A stretch of 64,000 nt of DNA from Hirsutella rhossiliensis (taxonomy: Eukaryota; Ascomycota; Sordariomycetes; Hypocreales; Ophiocordycipitaceae). The notes below the pieces were generated by a model. That model did not search any database, was not told where the DNA came from, and saw only the letters and a program-made list of their open reading frames with translations. Each line of letters opens with the position of its first letter. The stretch's first letter is position 1. Below, piece after piece: positions 38,399-47,814 of the stretch. The translations under genes and the position numbers were made by a program. The stretch covers positions 9,238,001 through 9,302,000 of the forward strand of contig NW_025408667.1 of assembly GCF_020360975.1 (NCBI RefSeq), given 5' to 3'.

Positions 38399-38417
38399 GT
38401 AATAATATAAAAAAAAA
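38399..38417 (+). other. LINE 3' tail (TAATAATAT followed by A9)
   Basis: A short TAA repeat followed by nine A residues marks the 3' end of the LINE. Ordinary, non-RIP sequence starts immediately after. Confidence 0.55.
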
Positions 38418-38506
38418 TCAACGATCTAAAATCAGTCAACGGTGCTGCTATAACCGCCACGCAGCTCGTCTCACGACTTCACTCCTGCAAATCAGTGCGG
38501 TTCGGA

Positions 38507-38991
38507 ATGTCTATGCCTGTACACAGGCGGGCGTCGTTGGATCAGCCACCGGTCCTCATCCATCGCATCGAGAAGACGCCGGAACCGCCTTCGCCTCAGG
38601 TCACTATCACGCCAAAACGCATGTTCTTAAGGGTCAGTACACTACTACATACACCTTTAGAGCTCTAGACTAAAAGCAGTAGGTTGCAAAGGAGAATACC
38701 ATTCCCGACGCAGGCCAGTGGGCACTCTGGCTCAAAACCAATCTGCCCTCGTACGTTGGGGACATCGCCCTTACAGCCAAGTGGAAGACGGGATCGGCCC
38801 TTGTTGCCGTCGTCTTGCCTATCGAGATATGGTTGGGCCTGCCAGAAAGGGAGGCATACTCGTTTATGGACCATCACCATGAGTGGGACACCGCTGCTAC
38901 TCGCCAGCGGCACGCCGCCGTTTTAGCACCACCGGCACAGCAGCAGCTGCAGGAGCAGGGGCCGCCCGGCATGCGCAGCGCCAACGTCTAG
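38507..38991 (+). CDS. Small two-exon hypothetical protein next to the transposon boundary
   Basis: Exon 1 is 38,507-38,632 (MSMPVHRRASLDQPP, ending KRMFLR). The intron is 38,633-38,691 (GTCAGT donor, CAAAG acceptor, phase 0). Exon 2 is 38,692-38,991 (ENTIPDAGQWALWLKTN onward, ending RSANV). This gives about 141 residues. A hydrophobic stretch, TGSALVAVVLPIEIWLGL, is a possible membrane segment, and the C-terminus is rich in Gln/His/Pro. No domain is recognised. The intron and the continuous frame on both sides are the main evidence. The 5' end could include another exon, or the gene could be a truncated relic given its position 90 bp from a LINE. Confidence 0.45.
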
Positions 38992-40263
38992 CAACCCAGT
39001 CCGTCCGACAAGAAGTAATGTCACTCAGCCATAGTATAAAGCAGGAAGCAAGGGCAGAACAATGAGGCACGAGACGGTGATGGCAGGGTAAGAGAGCCAC
39101 GAGAGAGGGATGAGGTCGAGGCGGAGCTTGTATGCTTGAAAGATCGGATGTAGGTTTGTATGGCTCCTTGGCCGATATATACGACGCGGTCGCCGAGAGA
39201 GAACCTGGTTGCTTAAGACTCACACGGCAAACTATGCCAGCGGCTTTAGGACCAAAGTGGAGCCGCGGGATCCGGCCCATAGTGATCATACTGTCCCTAT
39301 CCTGTCAGTACCGTGAAAGCACTTAGGTAGGTCTTTAGTCAAGTTACTTATAGAAAGTTGAGAGCGTAGGCCTTAACTTTAATATTAACCTCTTAATCGA
39401 ATAAGGGCTGGGAGGCGGCCTCGTTATCGACGAAATAAAGGGTGTCGAGCATGCTAGGCTGTCCGATGGTCATTTTAGAGGCCGGCCAGCTTGAAAGAGA
39501 CTGTCACCTTCTAGGGTGATAGCCGACTAAGTCGCATGTACTAGACTGTGATTTATGGCCTTGTCGGGCATATAGCGAGGAATACAGAAGACTCCGTCTC
39601 GCTCCAGCCGTCCTCAGCGGCACCCCAAATGGTGCAGAATCGCTGGCACACAGCGGTGCCAGTCGACTCCATGTGGCTCCTAAGCGGGCAAGAAAAGTGC
39701 AATTCGTATAGCCTATAGGACGAGTCCTCCCTCTAGAGATAGCGCATAAGGCCAGATACGATGCGCTTGGCAGGATAACCCGGTATATCCGCAGAGTCCG
39801 ACCGGGTAACCCATAGGAGCTCTTAACTATAAAGGAGAAGCTACTTGGCTTGCTTAAGGTTGACTTATTAGACATCTTTAGGGAGTAGCGCTTCGTCGTC
39901 AAGAAGAGCAATAACTATCTTCCTGCTTGCCTTAGCAGCTGCCGCCGCGACTTCTTTAACTGCCACGCTATGGCCAAGTCGCTAGAAATAACGGCAAATA
40001 TCCGAGATAATAATCTTTGTAGAGCTACTATAGCCAGCTGTGACAATTACCATCATATAAGGGGATGGCCCTTCTCGCGTGGTTTCGTGCTGACAATTGT
40101 CGACATCCTGTAAGGGTTTAGTTCGTCGCTGTCTGCGACGGATATGTCGGCGCCAGAGAAGCCAGCCTTCTGGAGGGCCTCCTGCCACTAATACTGTAAG
40201 AGCAGTGGTCCGTTCTCCATTTCATCCTTAGCGGCCACCATCCAGACACGGTTCCGAAGATAA
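38992..40263. other. No convincing gene
   Basis: Only short overlapping frames on both strands, many without an ATG. The base composition is ordinary (CpA/TpG present), with a few TA-rich stretches around 39,330-39,400 and 39,700-40,060 that resemble mild decay. No domain was recognised. Confidence 0.5.
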
Positions 40264-40635
40264 AATAATATAAGTCGTTGGGGTTGGTATATTCGCCAAG
40301 GACAAGGTCGCCACCTGGAGAACATAGCGCGGTCTCTTCACACTTTTCTCGGAGCTATTGAGGCCGATGTCGATACAACGGCTATAACCAACAGCAAAAA
40401 AGCAGAGCCGCTTCTAATCAACAATTTCAATAGGTTTACAGATGATTCAGATGTCGACTTTAGCTCAGCCTTTGTGCGTCAAGGTGAAGACTCGGCAACA
40501 AGAAGGAATGCGCTAGGAACTGTCGACTTCGGCTATCTAGCTATCTTGAACAACCCTTGTAATATGATGCGCATTACTAGCCTGGGCAGCTATAGTGGCA
40601 AGGAATGCTGGATGTTCGGGGAGCTTCCGTCCTGA
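40264..40635 (+). pseudogene. Open coding-like segment, unknown
   Basis: An uninterrupted frame of 123 codons ending at TGA 40,633-40,635. It includes ARSLHTFLGAIEADVDTTAI, FTDDSDVDFSSAFVRQGED and GTVDFGYLAILNNPCNMM. Its composition is protein-like, but there is no ATG in the first three quarters, so it would be an internal exon or the remains of a gene. No family is recognised. It lies near the decayed UbiA/monooxygenase pair and may once have belonged to the same locus. Confidence 0.3.
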
Positions 40636-41089
40636 GCTTGGGGGTTGCTCCAAGAGACTCCAGATGAGTTACAGTCATTGCATGTCCTACTTTATAAGAA
40701 AAGTGAAATCAGTAGCCGCATCCCCATTGAACATAGAGTGCGGCGGATTTTAGTTTTGGTTCACCTATTCAAGACTTGGTCATACTGCTTGTCGCGAGCC
40801 GCTGTATTCGTGTCACATTGAACGTGATAGTACGAGGGATCACAGTGGGTTTTCAGTTGTTTAATTTATAATAGTGATGATATTGCTTGATAAAAATCCC
40901 TCTTTTCGACTCTTCTTACTTTACTTGCTTTTCCCATGCATAGCTGCTTTAGGCTGGCCACGCCACTGCCCCAGCCATCTGATCTTGTAACAGTCTCTAC
41001 CAAGCAGTTCCATGCTACGGTAGCTAAAGATGTTGCCATAGCACCGGTTACCAAGATTCTCCCCGTAGCCGAGGAAAAATCGGGAGAAT

Positions 41090-42075
41090 ATTTGCCACTG
41101 TCAGCCAGTACTGCAAGTAGGTGAGCAAAAATTACCACAGCAAATGTGCTTTGCAAAGACTATGACGTACTCCCATACCACTTGTAGGATATACGATCAC
41201 CATCAATATTATGGCTTGATAAAAAGCCAAACATAGATCGAACGCCAATTCCTGCAAATACGAGGTTAACAGTAACTGGTGGACGCCATAGTATCACCAA
41301 AGCGACGGTCCATGTGGAAATGGTTAGTGTAAGTGACCGGCGCGCAATGCATTGCGAAACAAGCAGAGGTATTGTTCTGCGACCTACTGCAGAATCTCCT
41401 AAGCGGTCGCGGAAATCTTGAGCATAACACTATAAAAGTAGCTGTCTTAGAAGCTCCTATGTGACTAGAGCTTTGCATTGAGCCGTACCGTGGTTGCGCG
41501 TACAATCCATGTTAAAGATATTGCCAATGCTTTCATGCCAGACTATTGTTGCCCGTAGTCTTAACAATATCAATTAGCCTTTGGTCAAAGTAACTAGACG
41601 CTATACACCGTACCAAATATAATCGTGGAACCCCAACAGTAGCATGTTACCCCCAATGCTCCTATTATGTCTTTTAGAATGGGGTACTTTGCTAAGCCGC
41701 CTTCATTATATGCCAATATGGCTATAGCATAGACTGATGTGCACAAGACCGTATTGCTGTACAAGCCAGCAGCGCACATAATGGCAAAGGTAATAGGGTA
41801 TAAGGACTTCGCCGTGGAGGCAATTGGGCGGTTAGGTTTGGCCACCTTGTCTTCCTCTAACCCGTCGATCTAGAATATAAAGTCAGCATAGGGACGGAAA
41901 TATTCAATCGCAACGCTTACACGGACCTGGTTCTTGATGCCGAATGGTCTGCGAATACTTAACCAGATCGTAGTCTTGTCGCGAAGACCATTGCGCCACG
42001 CAGGCAAAAGTGGAACGCGCTCCAACAGGTGCGCTGTCAACTGACGTACATGTCTCTCTTTCCAACAAGTCTACG
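41090..42075 (-). pseudogene. UbiA-type membrane prenyltransferase/terpene cyclase, frameshifted
   Basis: The minus strand shows GLEEDKVAKPNRPIAS (about 41,868-41,820). This is the second Asp-rich motif of the UbiA superfamily (ExxDxxxKPxRPI), which binds Mg2+ and prenyl diphosphate. Hydrophobic helices follow (YAIAILAYNEGGLAKYPIL), then after a frame change the cytosolic loop with the other conserved Asp cluster, YAQDFRDRLGDSAVGRRTIP (about 41,420-41,360). More helices follow, with LWRPP and SYKWYG near 41,180. A further shift is needed to reach a last helix at about 41,150-41,090. Fungal members prenylate aromatic cores or cyclise farnesyl diphosphate. At least two frame breaks and an in-frame TAG make it non-functional. 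It runs divergently from the monooxygenase at 42,131. Confidence 0.75.
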
Positions 42076-42130
42076 AATCTATTCGCAAGGTATGGGATTC
42101 CTGGCCAGATACTCTAAGAACTCGAGATCG

Positions 42131-43879
42131 TCGTGGTAAGTCGCTTATCGCCACTCCATTTCCTATTTTGGCACTACACCATTTGGTTGCACTCGAGCAG
42201 ATGAGAAGCTATTGCAAGATAAATTCTCCAGCGATATGATCTCCAGCAGTGTCACCTTCGGGGAACTATACAACAATCGCATCGTCTCTGGCCTTACTTC
42301 GGTAGCCGAACACGCATTTTCATGCTGGCATTTGCAAAGGATTATCACAATCGGCGATGCAGCACACAAAGAAAGACGTTATGACAGTTGTATTGGTCGA
42401 TTATATTGGTCGAGTCATTTAAACCTCTTGCTTGCGGTTTGCAGCAAAATCCTATAGGCGGCGAAGGAGGCACGAGCGCCATAGAGTCGGCAGCGGCTCT
42501 AATGCTTTGTCAAATCAACTGCAGCAATCTCAAGGTTGCCTTACAGAGGACGCATTATGCACCGCCTTGGCCAATGTGAAATCAGTCCGCGCCAACGGAA
42601 TTAACTATTTAATTCGCACTGCAAACGAAATGCAAAACCTTCTCGCTGGTCAGACGCTGTGTTCGATGTTATTCTCATCTTGCCTATAGTCGGGCGGGAT
42701 TACATACTTGACAGAACGTCCGAAACCTATGTTGGTGGCATTAAACTTAACAATGTTAACATCCCATTGCGTCAGCGGGTAATACTGTATAATGATGAAC
42801 TTCCGACTGAAATTTTATGGGGTTCAAATGGACATAAAGTAGTCTCCTTCCTGGCTGGTGCTATCCTTGCGTGTATAAATGTTGCAGCATTGCATAATCG
42901 GTCTGGCAGGACCTATTCTTTAGGAACATCACTCTTATCTTTCCTACGGACATCAACCAGCCGATTTCAAGTCGCGACATTCTTGTCCATTTTTGTCTCA
43001 GTCCTCGTCATATGGACTATAGAAGGCTATGGAAAAAGTCATAGGTTTTCAATCTTGTCTTGGTATGTCATTCGTTAACTAACCGCCCTTCTGCACACTA
43101 ATTACAGCCTACAGGCCAATTGTCTTTGGACTTATGTATCAACTAGTTGGTATCCGGTACGTATCTCCTCTATACTATCTCTGTGGTGTTATATTTGGTA
43201 GCAAAGCTGTTTCTCACTGGCCGGTTGAGCCAGAAGTTGCCAGAGCTGCGCTCCCGGCGGTGTGCATTTGTTATATTCTTACTGCAATACTCAGCATTCT
43301 TCTCTCCAAGGAAAATAGTATCCCGGAATGGAAGTTCCTCGCTTTGTGGCAGCCCATTCCGTTGCTATACGCTTGCAACGATGATCCGGGCTTTTGAATC
43401 GTCACAGTGCCCAAATAGACAAATGAAGCCACTCATTCGTCAGCTCAAGAGATCCCCAAGGCGTACAGTAAATATTTAATGCCACTGAAAACAACATACT
43501 TTATTATCGCCGCTGGCACAGCTGCTGCTCACATGTCTTACCTTATAATTTGTGGCAGCAGTCGGCTGCCAGTCTTCGGTACATGTTACATATCTCTTTC
43601 AACATGTTACACGAACCATTGTGGAATATTGCTGCACTTTGGGAACTTCTTCCTGCTCTTCTGAAAGAATATCTAGTCGTGGTTGTCATGTCTTTGTTGG
43701 TATTCCTTCCGTATACCATTTAGGACCTGCGGAGCTTGGGATATATAAGAACGAGCGAGGCGCGCTCACTGTCACTTTTAGCGATTGGTGGCCAGTATAT
43801 TATCGGGCCTGCCGCAACATATGCGGCCGCCTGGTACTGGAGGGACAGTGCGCTAGCTCGCTTGGTTATAGAACGATAA
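42131..43879 (+). pseudogene. FAD-dependent monooxygenase with multi-pass membrane tail, 5' truncated and frameshifted
   Basis: The readable part starts inside the protein: RADEKLLQDKFSSD, VTFGELYNNRIVSG, then the second FAD-binding motif RIITIGDAAHK (about 42,340-42,375) and NPIGGEGGTSAIESAAAL (about 42,450). A tail with several membrane helices follows (VGRDYILDRTSETYVGGIKL, VSVLVIWTIEGYGKS, VFGLMYQLVGIRYVSPLYYL). A typical intron lies at 43,063-43,114 with a CTAAC branch site. The natural C-terminus is present (ALARLVIER, stop 43,877-43,879). The N-terminal GxGxxG half is missing, and frame changes occur near 42,500, 42,655 and 43,365. The GDAAHK/NPIGG junction looks like an intron whose GT donor has become GA. 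It belongs to the PaxM-like flavin monooxygenases of terpenoid clusters. Confidence 0.82.
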
Positions 43880-45144
43880 TAGGCACAGCTTCAAAGTTAA
43901 GCCCAATTGTTGGGTGGGAATGCCCTTGTATACGAAGCCTTTCTAGCATTAGAGGGTCGAAGAAGGGTTAAAATTGCCATCCTGACGTTATGTATGTCGA
44001 CATATATGTTTTTTGGCCTTTCTTATTATTGTTTTCATAAAACTATGTTGCACGCTACTATACCAATACGTTATGATATAGTTAGACTACGTATTAGAAG
44101 TATAGAATGTAATTATATCAGCGCCATTTACTGGGCAATAATTGGCCTCCGCTTTCCCTGCTTAGTACTTAAAAGTCCTGTCTATGCTAGAGGCCTTTGT
44201 TAAACAATCCCAACCTGGATCTAATATCGACGTGATATAAGAACCAAGTCGGCGCCAATTACCTTAATATCTAGGTTAATCCTTTAGAATCGTCAAGACC
44301 TTTTCTGGTCTAAATAGCGGTACTTATAATAATTCTAAACCTGAAGACGCTCTAGATTTAATGGCAATTTGAAGCCCAATCGCAGATCTAGGAAGGTGAC
44401 CTGATCATGGGTTGGTCGTATTGTCGTCGTTTCTACGTACTACGCCCTTCCACCTTCCTTCGGTAGCGATACCCAGCAAACCGTGTGCCGACTAAACGTG
44501 TCTCATATTGTCAATAAAAAGGGAGCTGAAGGCCGAAGATACTATATCGACCGCAAAGAGAACCCTCGCTATCTTTACTAAGGCCGCTAAAATTATCCAG
44601 CAACCCTTCGAGGTTGCTAGGCGTCTGTTCTTTGATGTTACTATTGGTTGGTAGAAAGCACCGGTGGTATAGAGCCTAGTTGCAGAGAGTAATAGAGATG
44701 CAGTGAAACTGGCGTCTTCGACAAGTAGCAATAAGCGCAGCACTAGACTCTGTCGGCGGGGTCGGCTGACGTCTCATGTGAGCAGCTAGGGAGACCTCTC
44801 TATTGGTATGTGTTAGAAGTAAGTAGATATAATATTACCTGTAGATCAGGTCGCACAGAATTATCATGATTTGGATCCTATAGAAAAGGAATAACGTAAC
44901 TGGTCATATTAACTGCAATAGCTGCGCAAGGGGAACGTGACGTTTATGCCCTTCCATCGACCCAGAACACTTTATCTGCAAGAGGATCTTCCTCCACCTT
45001 CCCGTTCTACTACTATTCGCTAGGTCGTCCAGTATAGAAGCTACATAAGGGAAATCCTGACCCTTTAGTCCGTGTTATTAGCCCGAAGTTCTTTATCGGC
45101 ATGAGGATCTGGCTTTATCTTTACATCCTACTCCTAGTTAGGGT
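43880..45144. other. No convincing gene
   Basis: Mixed short frames. The longest, on the minus strand at 44,492-44,743, is hydrophobic but lacks an ATG. This is probably decayed sequence between the monooxygenase relic and the next small frame. Confidence 0.45.
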
Positions 45145-45513
45145 CTAGCTCTCGTACCGTAAATCTGCGATTGAAGGATCAGGAGTCTGACATTCTAGCT
45201 TTCTCTTCTCCGAGTTAGCTGCACCGACAAGCCTGTAAGCTACCGCCTTCTGTTTCTTGCCCCTGTTGTGTGTGCCTGGCATAATATCTTGTGTTGATTC
45301 AAGCTTTCCGCCACAAATTTTACCTCTATCGTAAGCCACATTAACATGGGTTATCCACGCTGCCCGATAAGTAGCCAGCGAGTCAGACTTACCTTTTCGC
45401 TCGCACTCTAGGCAGTTAACTGGGAATGTAGATTTGGAATGCACCTTGTTGAGACGTTGCGTGAACCCCCGTGCTGAATGATATGCTGCGCATCGCAAAC
45501 AGAATGCTTTCAT
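45145..45513 (-). CDS. Hypothetical 122-residue basic protein with two CxxC pairs
   Basis: The open frame starts at ATG 45,513 (MKAFCLRCAAYHSARGF). It has two CxxC pairs (FCLRC and NCLEC) about 30 residues apart, which could bind one zinc ion, followed by a Lys/Arg-rich C-terminus. The frame extends upstream in phase without another ATG, so a longer gene with an upstream exon is possible. No family is recognised with certainty. The neighbours on both sides are pseudogenes, so this may be one exon of a decaying gene. Confidence 0.3.
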   Translation of the reverse strand: MKAFCLRCAAYHSARGFTQRLNKVHSKSTFPVNCLECERKGKSDSLATYRAAWITHVNVAYDRGKICGGKLESTQDIMPGTHNRGKKQKAVAYRLVGAANSEKRKLECQTPDPSIADLRYES

Positions 45514-45956
45514 TGTCGGCGCGGATGTAATGATAGTTGTATGAAGCTTGCCGTGTCTGTTCAACGTGATAGCTCTATGAGCCAGACTTCCCCTCAACGA
45601 TGTGATCGTCCCAGCCAAGTCGTCGGCATTTATATTTGCTTCTGTCCGGAGGACATAAAGTATAAAATCTATATTACCTCCTATTATCGCTAACTTTTCG
45701 AGGGTTTAATTAAGTTAGAGACCGAGTTCTTGGGCTAACTGCGGTATCTACTCCGACCTATTAAAAAGGGCACCAGGACCATATAGATCGTAGGATACTT
45801 GCGCGTCCGATCACTTAAGCTGAAATGTTTCAGTCCGATTTATTGAAAATATATTTTCGTAACTACAAATAGGCCTTGTCTCCACCAGTGGCGCTATTAA
45901 CGGTCCTAATAAGATTATACTCCTTTAAACTATTATAGACGCTGGGTCTTAGATTA

Positions 45957-46542
45957 TCAATTAATATACTTAGAGGAATGCTGAGAACATTGCTTGCTTT
46001 CTCTCGTGGATCCACCAAACAAGGCTGCAGGCGGGATGCCTACGCACCCAGATAGGAACCGGACGACGACAAAGCGTCCGTAAAGCTCTGATAGCGGCGC
46101 AGCTAGTAGCGGGCCTAGAGCGAATTCTGCAAAGTAGATGGATACGGCGAGCGACGAGAGCGTCGAGTTGCTGGAGCCGAGACCTACTATGAGATCGGAG
46201 AGGGCGGGCGAGAGCATATATGAGGACAAACACCTGTAAGAGGAGTATAAGCCTATAAGAAAACTAGGCCGATCCGCAGCAAGGCATCGAGAAGATGAAG
46301 CGCATATACGTAACGAAGTCGACAAGGCCAATAAGCCCTAGCCACCCCCATCGGGCCCGGGCTGACCATTTCATGGGGTTGGAGGGATCGCCATCCCCAT
46401 TCCAGGAAACATGATAGGCATTGGTTTCGGCAATAGGTGATTCCTTGGATGTATCCTGTTCGAGGCTGCCCCCTGCCTCGGACGAAGCTGCCAGTGGCAT
46501 TTGCGCAGCCGTTGCTGGCGTTGAATAAGCCGCGGACGGCAT
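45957..46542 (-). pseudogene. Truncated MFS transporter (second copy, MFS-B)
   Basis: Starts at ATG 46,542 with a soluble Ser/Ala-rich N-terminus. It then reads VSWNGDGDPSNPMKWSARAR, the family's W..DDP.NP.nW segment, and the first helix LGLIGLVDFVT. An intron of about 90 bp (GTATGC donor, CTCTTACAG acceptor) leads to LSSYMLSPALSDLI and FALGPLLAAPLSELYGR, the major-facilitator motif. The sequence then jumps to VVRFLSGCVGIPPAAL, which normally lies about 35 residues further on, so there is an internal deletion. It stops soon after, with all later helices missing. It belongs to the same broad drug:H+ antiporter type as the transporter at 47,815-49,708. Confidence 0.75.
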
Positions 46543-47814
46543 TGGGCGGAACGTGAGCTCGACATTTTACAAACGGGAGAAACCACTGGCCATGGTCTTA
46601 GGGCGACTGCGCTCCGACTGAAACAACTGCACTCCCAAAACAACGCCGCAATTCAATGAAAGAGTTTACAGCCATCGGCGCCGAACGTCGCTTTCAACAC
46701 CCTCAAAACTGCAACTGTCACATGGGTGGCCCATATCAGACAGCAGCCATGACAAGCCCCGATCTGGGCCGCCCAAGATATCCCCGAGACAACTCCCCTC
46801 TTGGGGGCGATACGCATCAGCTAATAGATGAAGAAGCTTGGCACAAGGCAACGAGACTCGCAACAAAATCACCAGTGCTCATCTGTTTTGTCATCGTTGC
46901 CGTCGACTTTGGGGGTTACCCTTCATACACCCATCATATCAAAATCTACGAGATCATTATATGCTAGCATTTACACCCCTTTCTCGAGAGCCCGGAGCCA
47001 AAAGTGGGCATCTTGTGCAAGTCTGATGATGTCCAGGCTGAGCTGGCGTTGGTGGTCGGATAACTGTCATCTTGGAACCAGCTGCCTGGAATTGCTCTTT
47101 GCTTAATGCTTAGCTTGTTCGTTAGTCTGTTGCTTGCCTATCTGCCTGTCTGTTTGTTAATTCTTTTGGTTCTTCGCCTCTCGCCTGCTTGCCTGTCTGT
47201 ATCCTCCTTTCTTGGCCTATTGCTTGCTTGCCTGCTTACCTAACAGATGAGGGTGTCTGTGCTTCGTTGTGGGCGGATTTGGCGGAGGCATCTGCGTGAC
47301 GCACCAAGACATACACAGCCCGCACAGCAGAGTTTTTGGCAGAGTCCCTGGCAGAGTCTCTAGCTAGCCCTCTTCTTGATCAGATGATCCCTTGGCTCCC
47401 TGTTCGTCTAAGGAAGAAGAAAGGATAGTTTAGTCTATAAAAGAGGTCTCTTCTCCCCCCTTAGCTAGCCAGCAGACATTATCCTCTTCTTTATCTTCCT
47501 TATCATTATCGTCTTCTTCTTCAATTTTCACCTTCTCTTTCCCTGCCTAGTGCTTCCATTTCTAAGTTCCGCTTAGTCCCCCTTGTCCCTCTGCTTCTAG
47601 CTTCTGCTGTTGCCTTCGGCGTGGGTGTTTCTTTGGGTGTGTGCCGCAATCATCGTCAAAGGAGCCCTGCTAAGACAGGTCCGTGTCGCGATAGCTTAGC
47701 CATCTCGTTGTAATCACTTATCGAACTCGGCTGCCAATCAATTAATTCTAGGTCGATGATCACTGTATTCTATAAAATATCGTTATATCCCTCTTTTTTA
47801 CTCGTGGAGTTCTT
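46543..47814. other. Intergenic region with pyrimidine-rich simple repeats
   Basis: The stretch 47,100-47,260 is a degenerate run of CTTGCCTG/TCTGTTTG-type units, and 47,450-47,560 is CT-rich. The segment just after 46,542 would be the promoter of the truncated transporter. No coding frame is convincing. Confidence 0.5.

Larger units (their letters stand above)
9764..38417 (+). mobile_element. Tad1-like LINE, split into three pieces by two nested LTR elements
   Basis: The non-LTR element occupies 9,764-10,036, 23,064-26,309 and 36,167-38,417, about 5.8 kb once the two insertions are removed. The 5' piece starts with a tandem GGGTGCCGGAAG motif. The middle piece holds ORF1 with Cys/His knuckles, the endonuclease and the start of reverse transcriptase. 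The right piece resumes reverse transcriptase at its PQGSP box and continues through RNase H and a final Cys/His motif. It ends in a TAATAATAT-(A)9 tail. Order and content fit the Tad1 family. It is heavily RIP-mutated except in the last 180 bp or so. Confidence 0.75.

Noticed and set aside
39504..39911. Minus-strand open frame of 135 codons
   Set aside because: It begins at TTG rather than ATG, has no domain or intron support, and lies in a region with equally long frames on the other strand.
42163..42369. Minus-strand frame over the monooxygenase
   Set aside because: Shadow of the plus-strand FAD motif region, which has clear family motifs.
46656..46967. Plus-strand frame of 103 codons upstream of the truncated transporter
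   Set aside because: Overlaps the expected promoter of the minus-strand gene, and the composition is not protein-like. No family resemblance.
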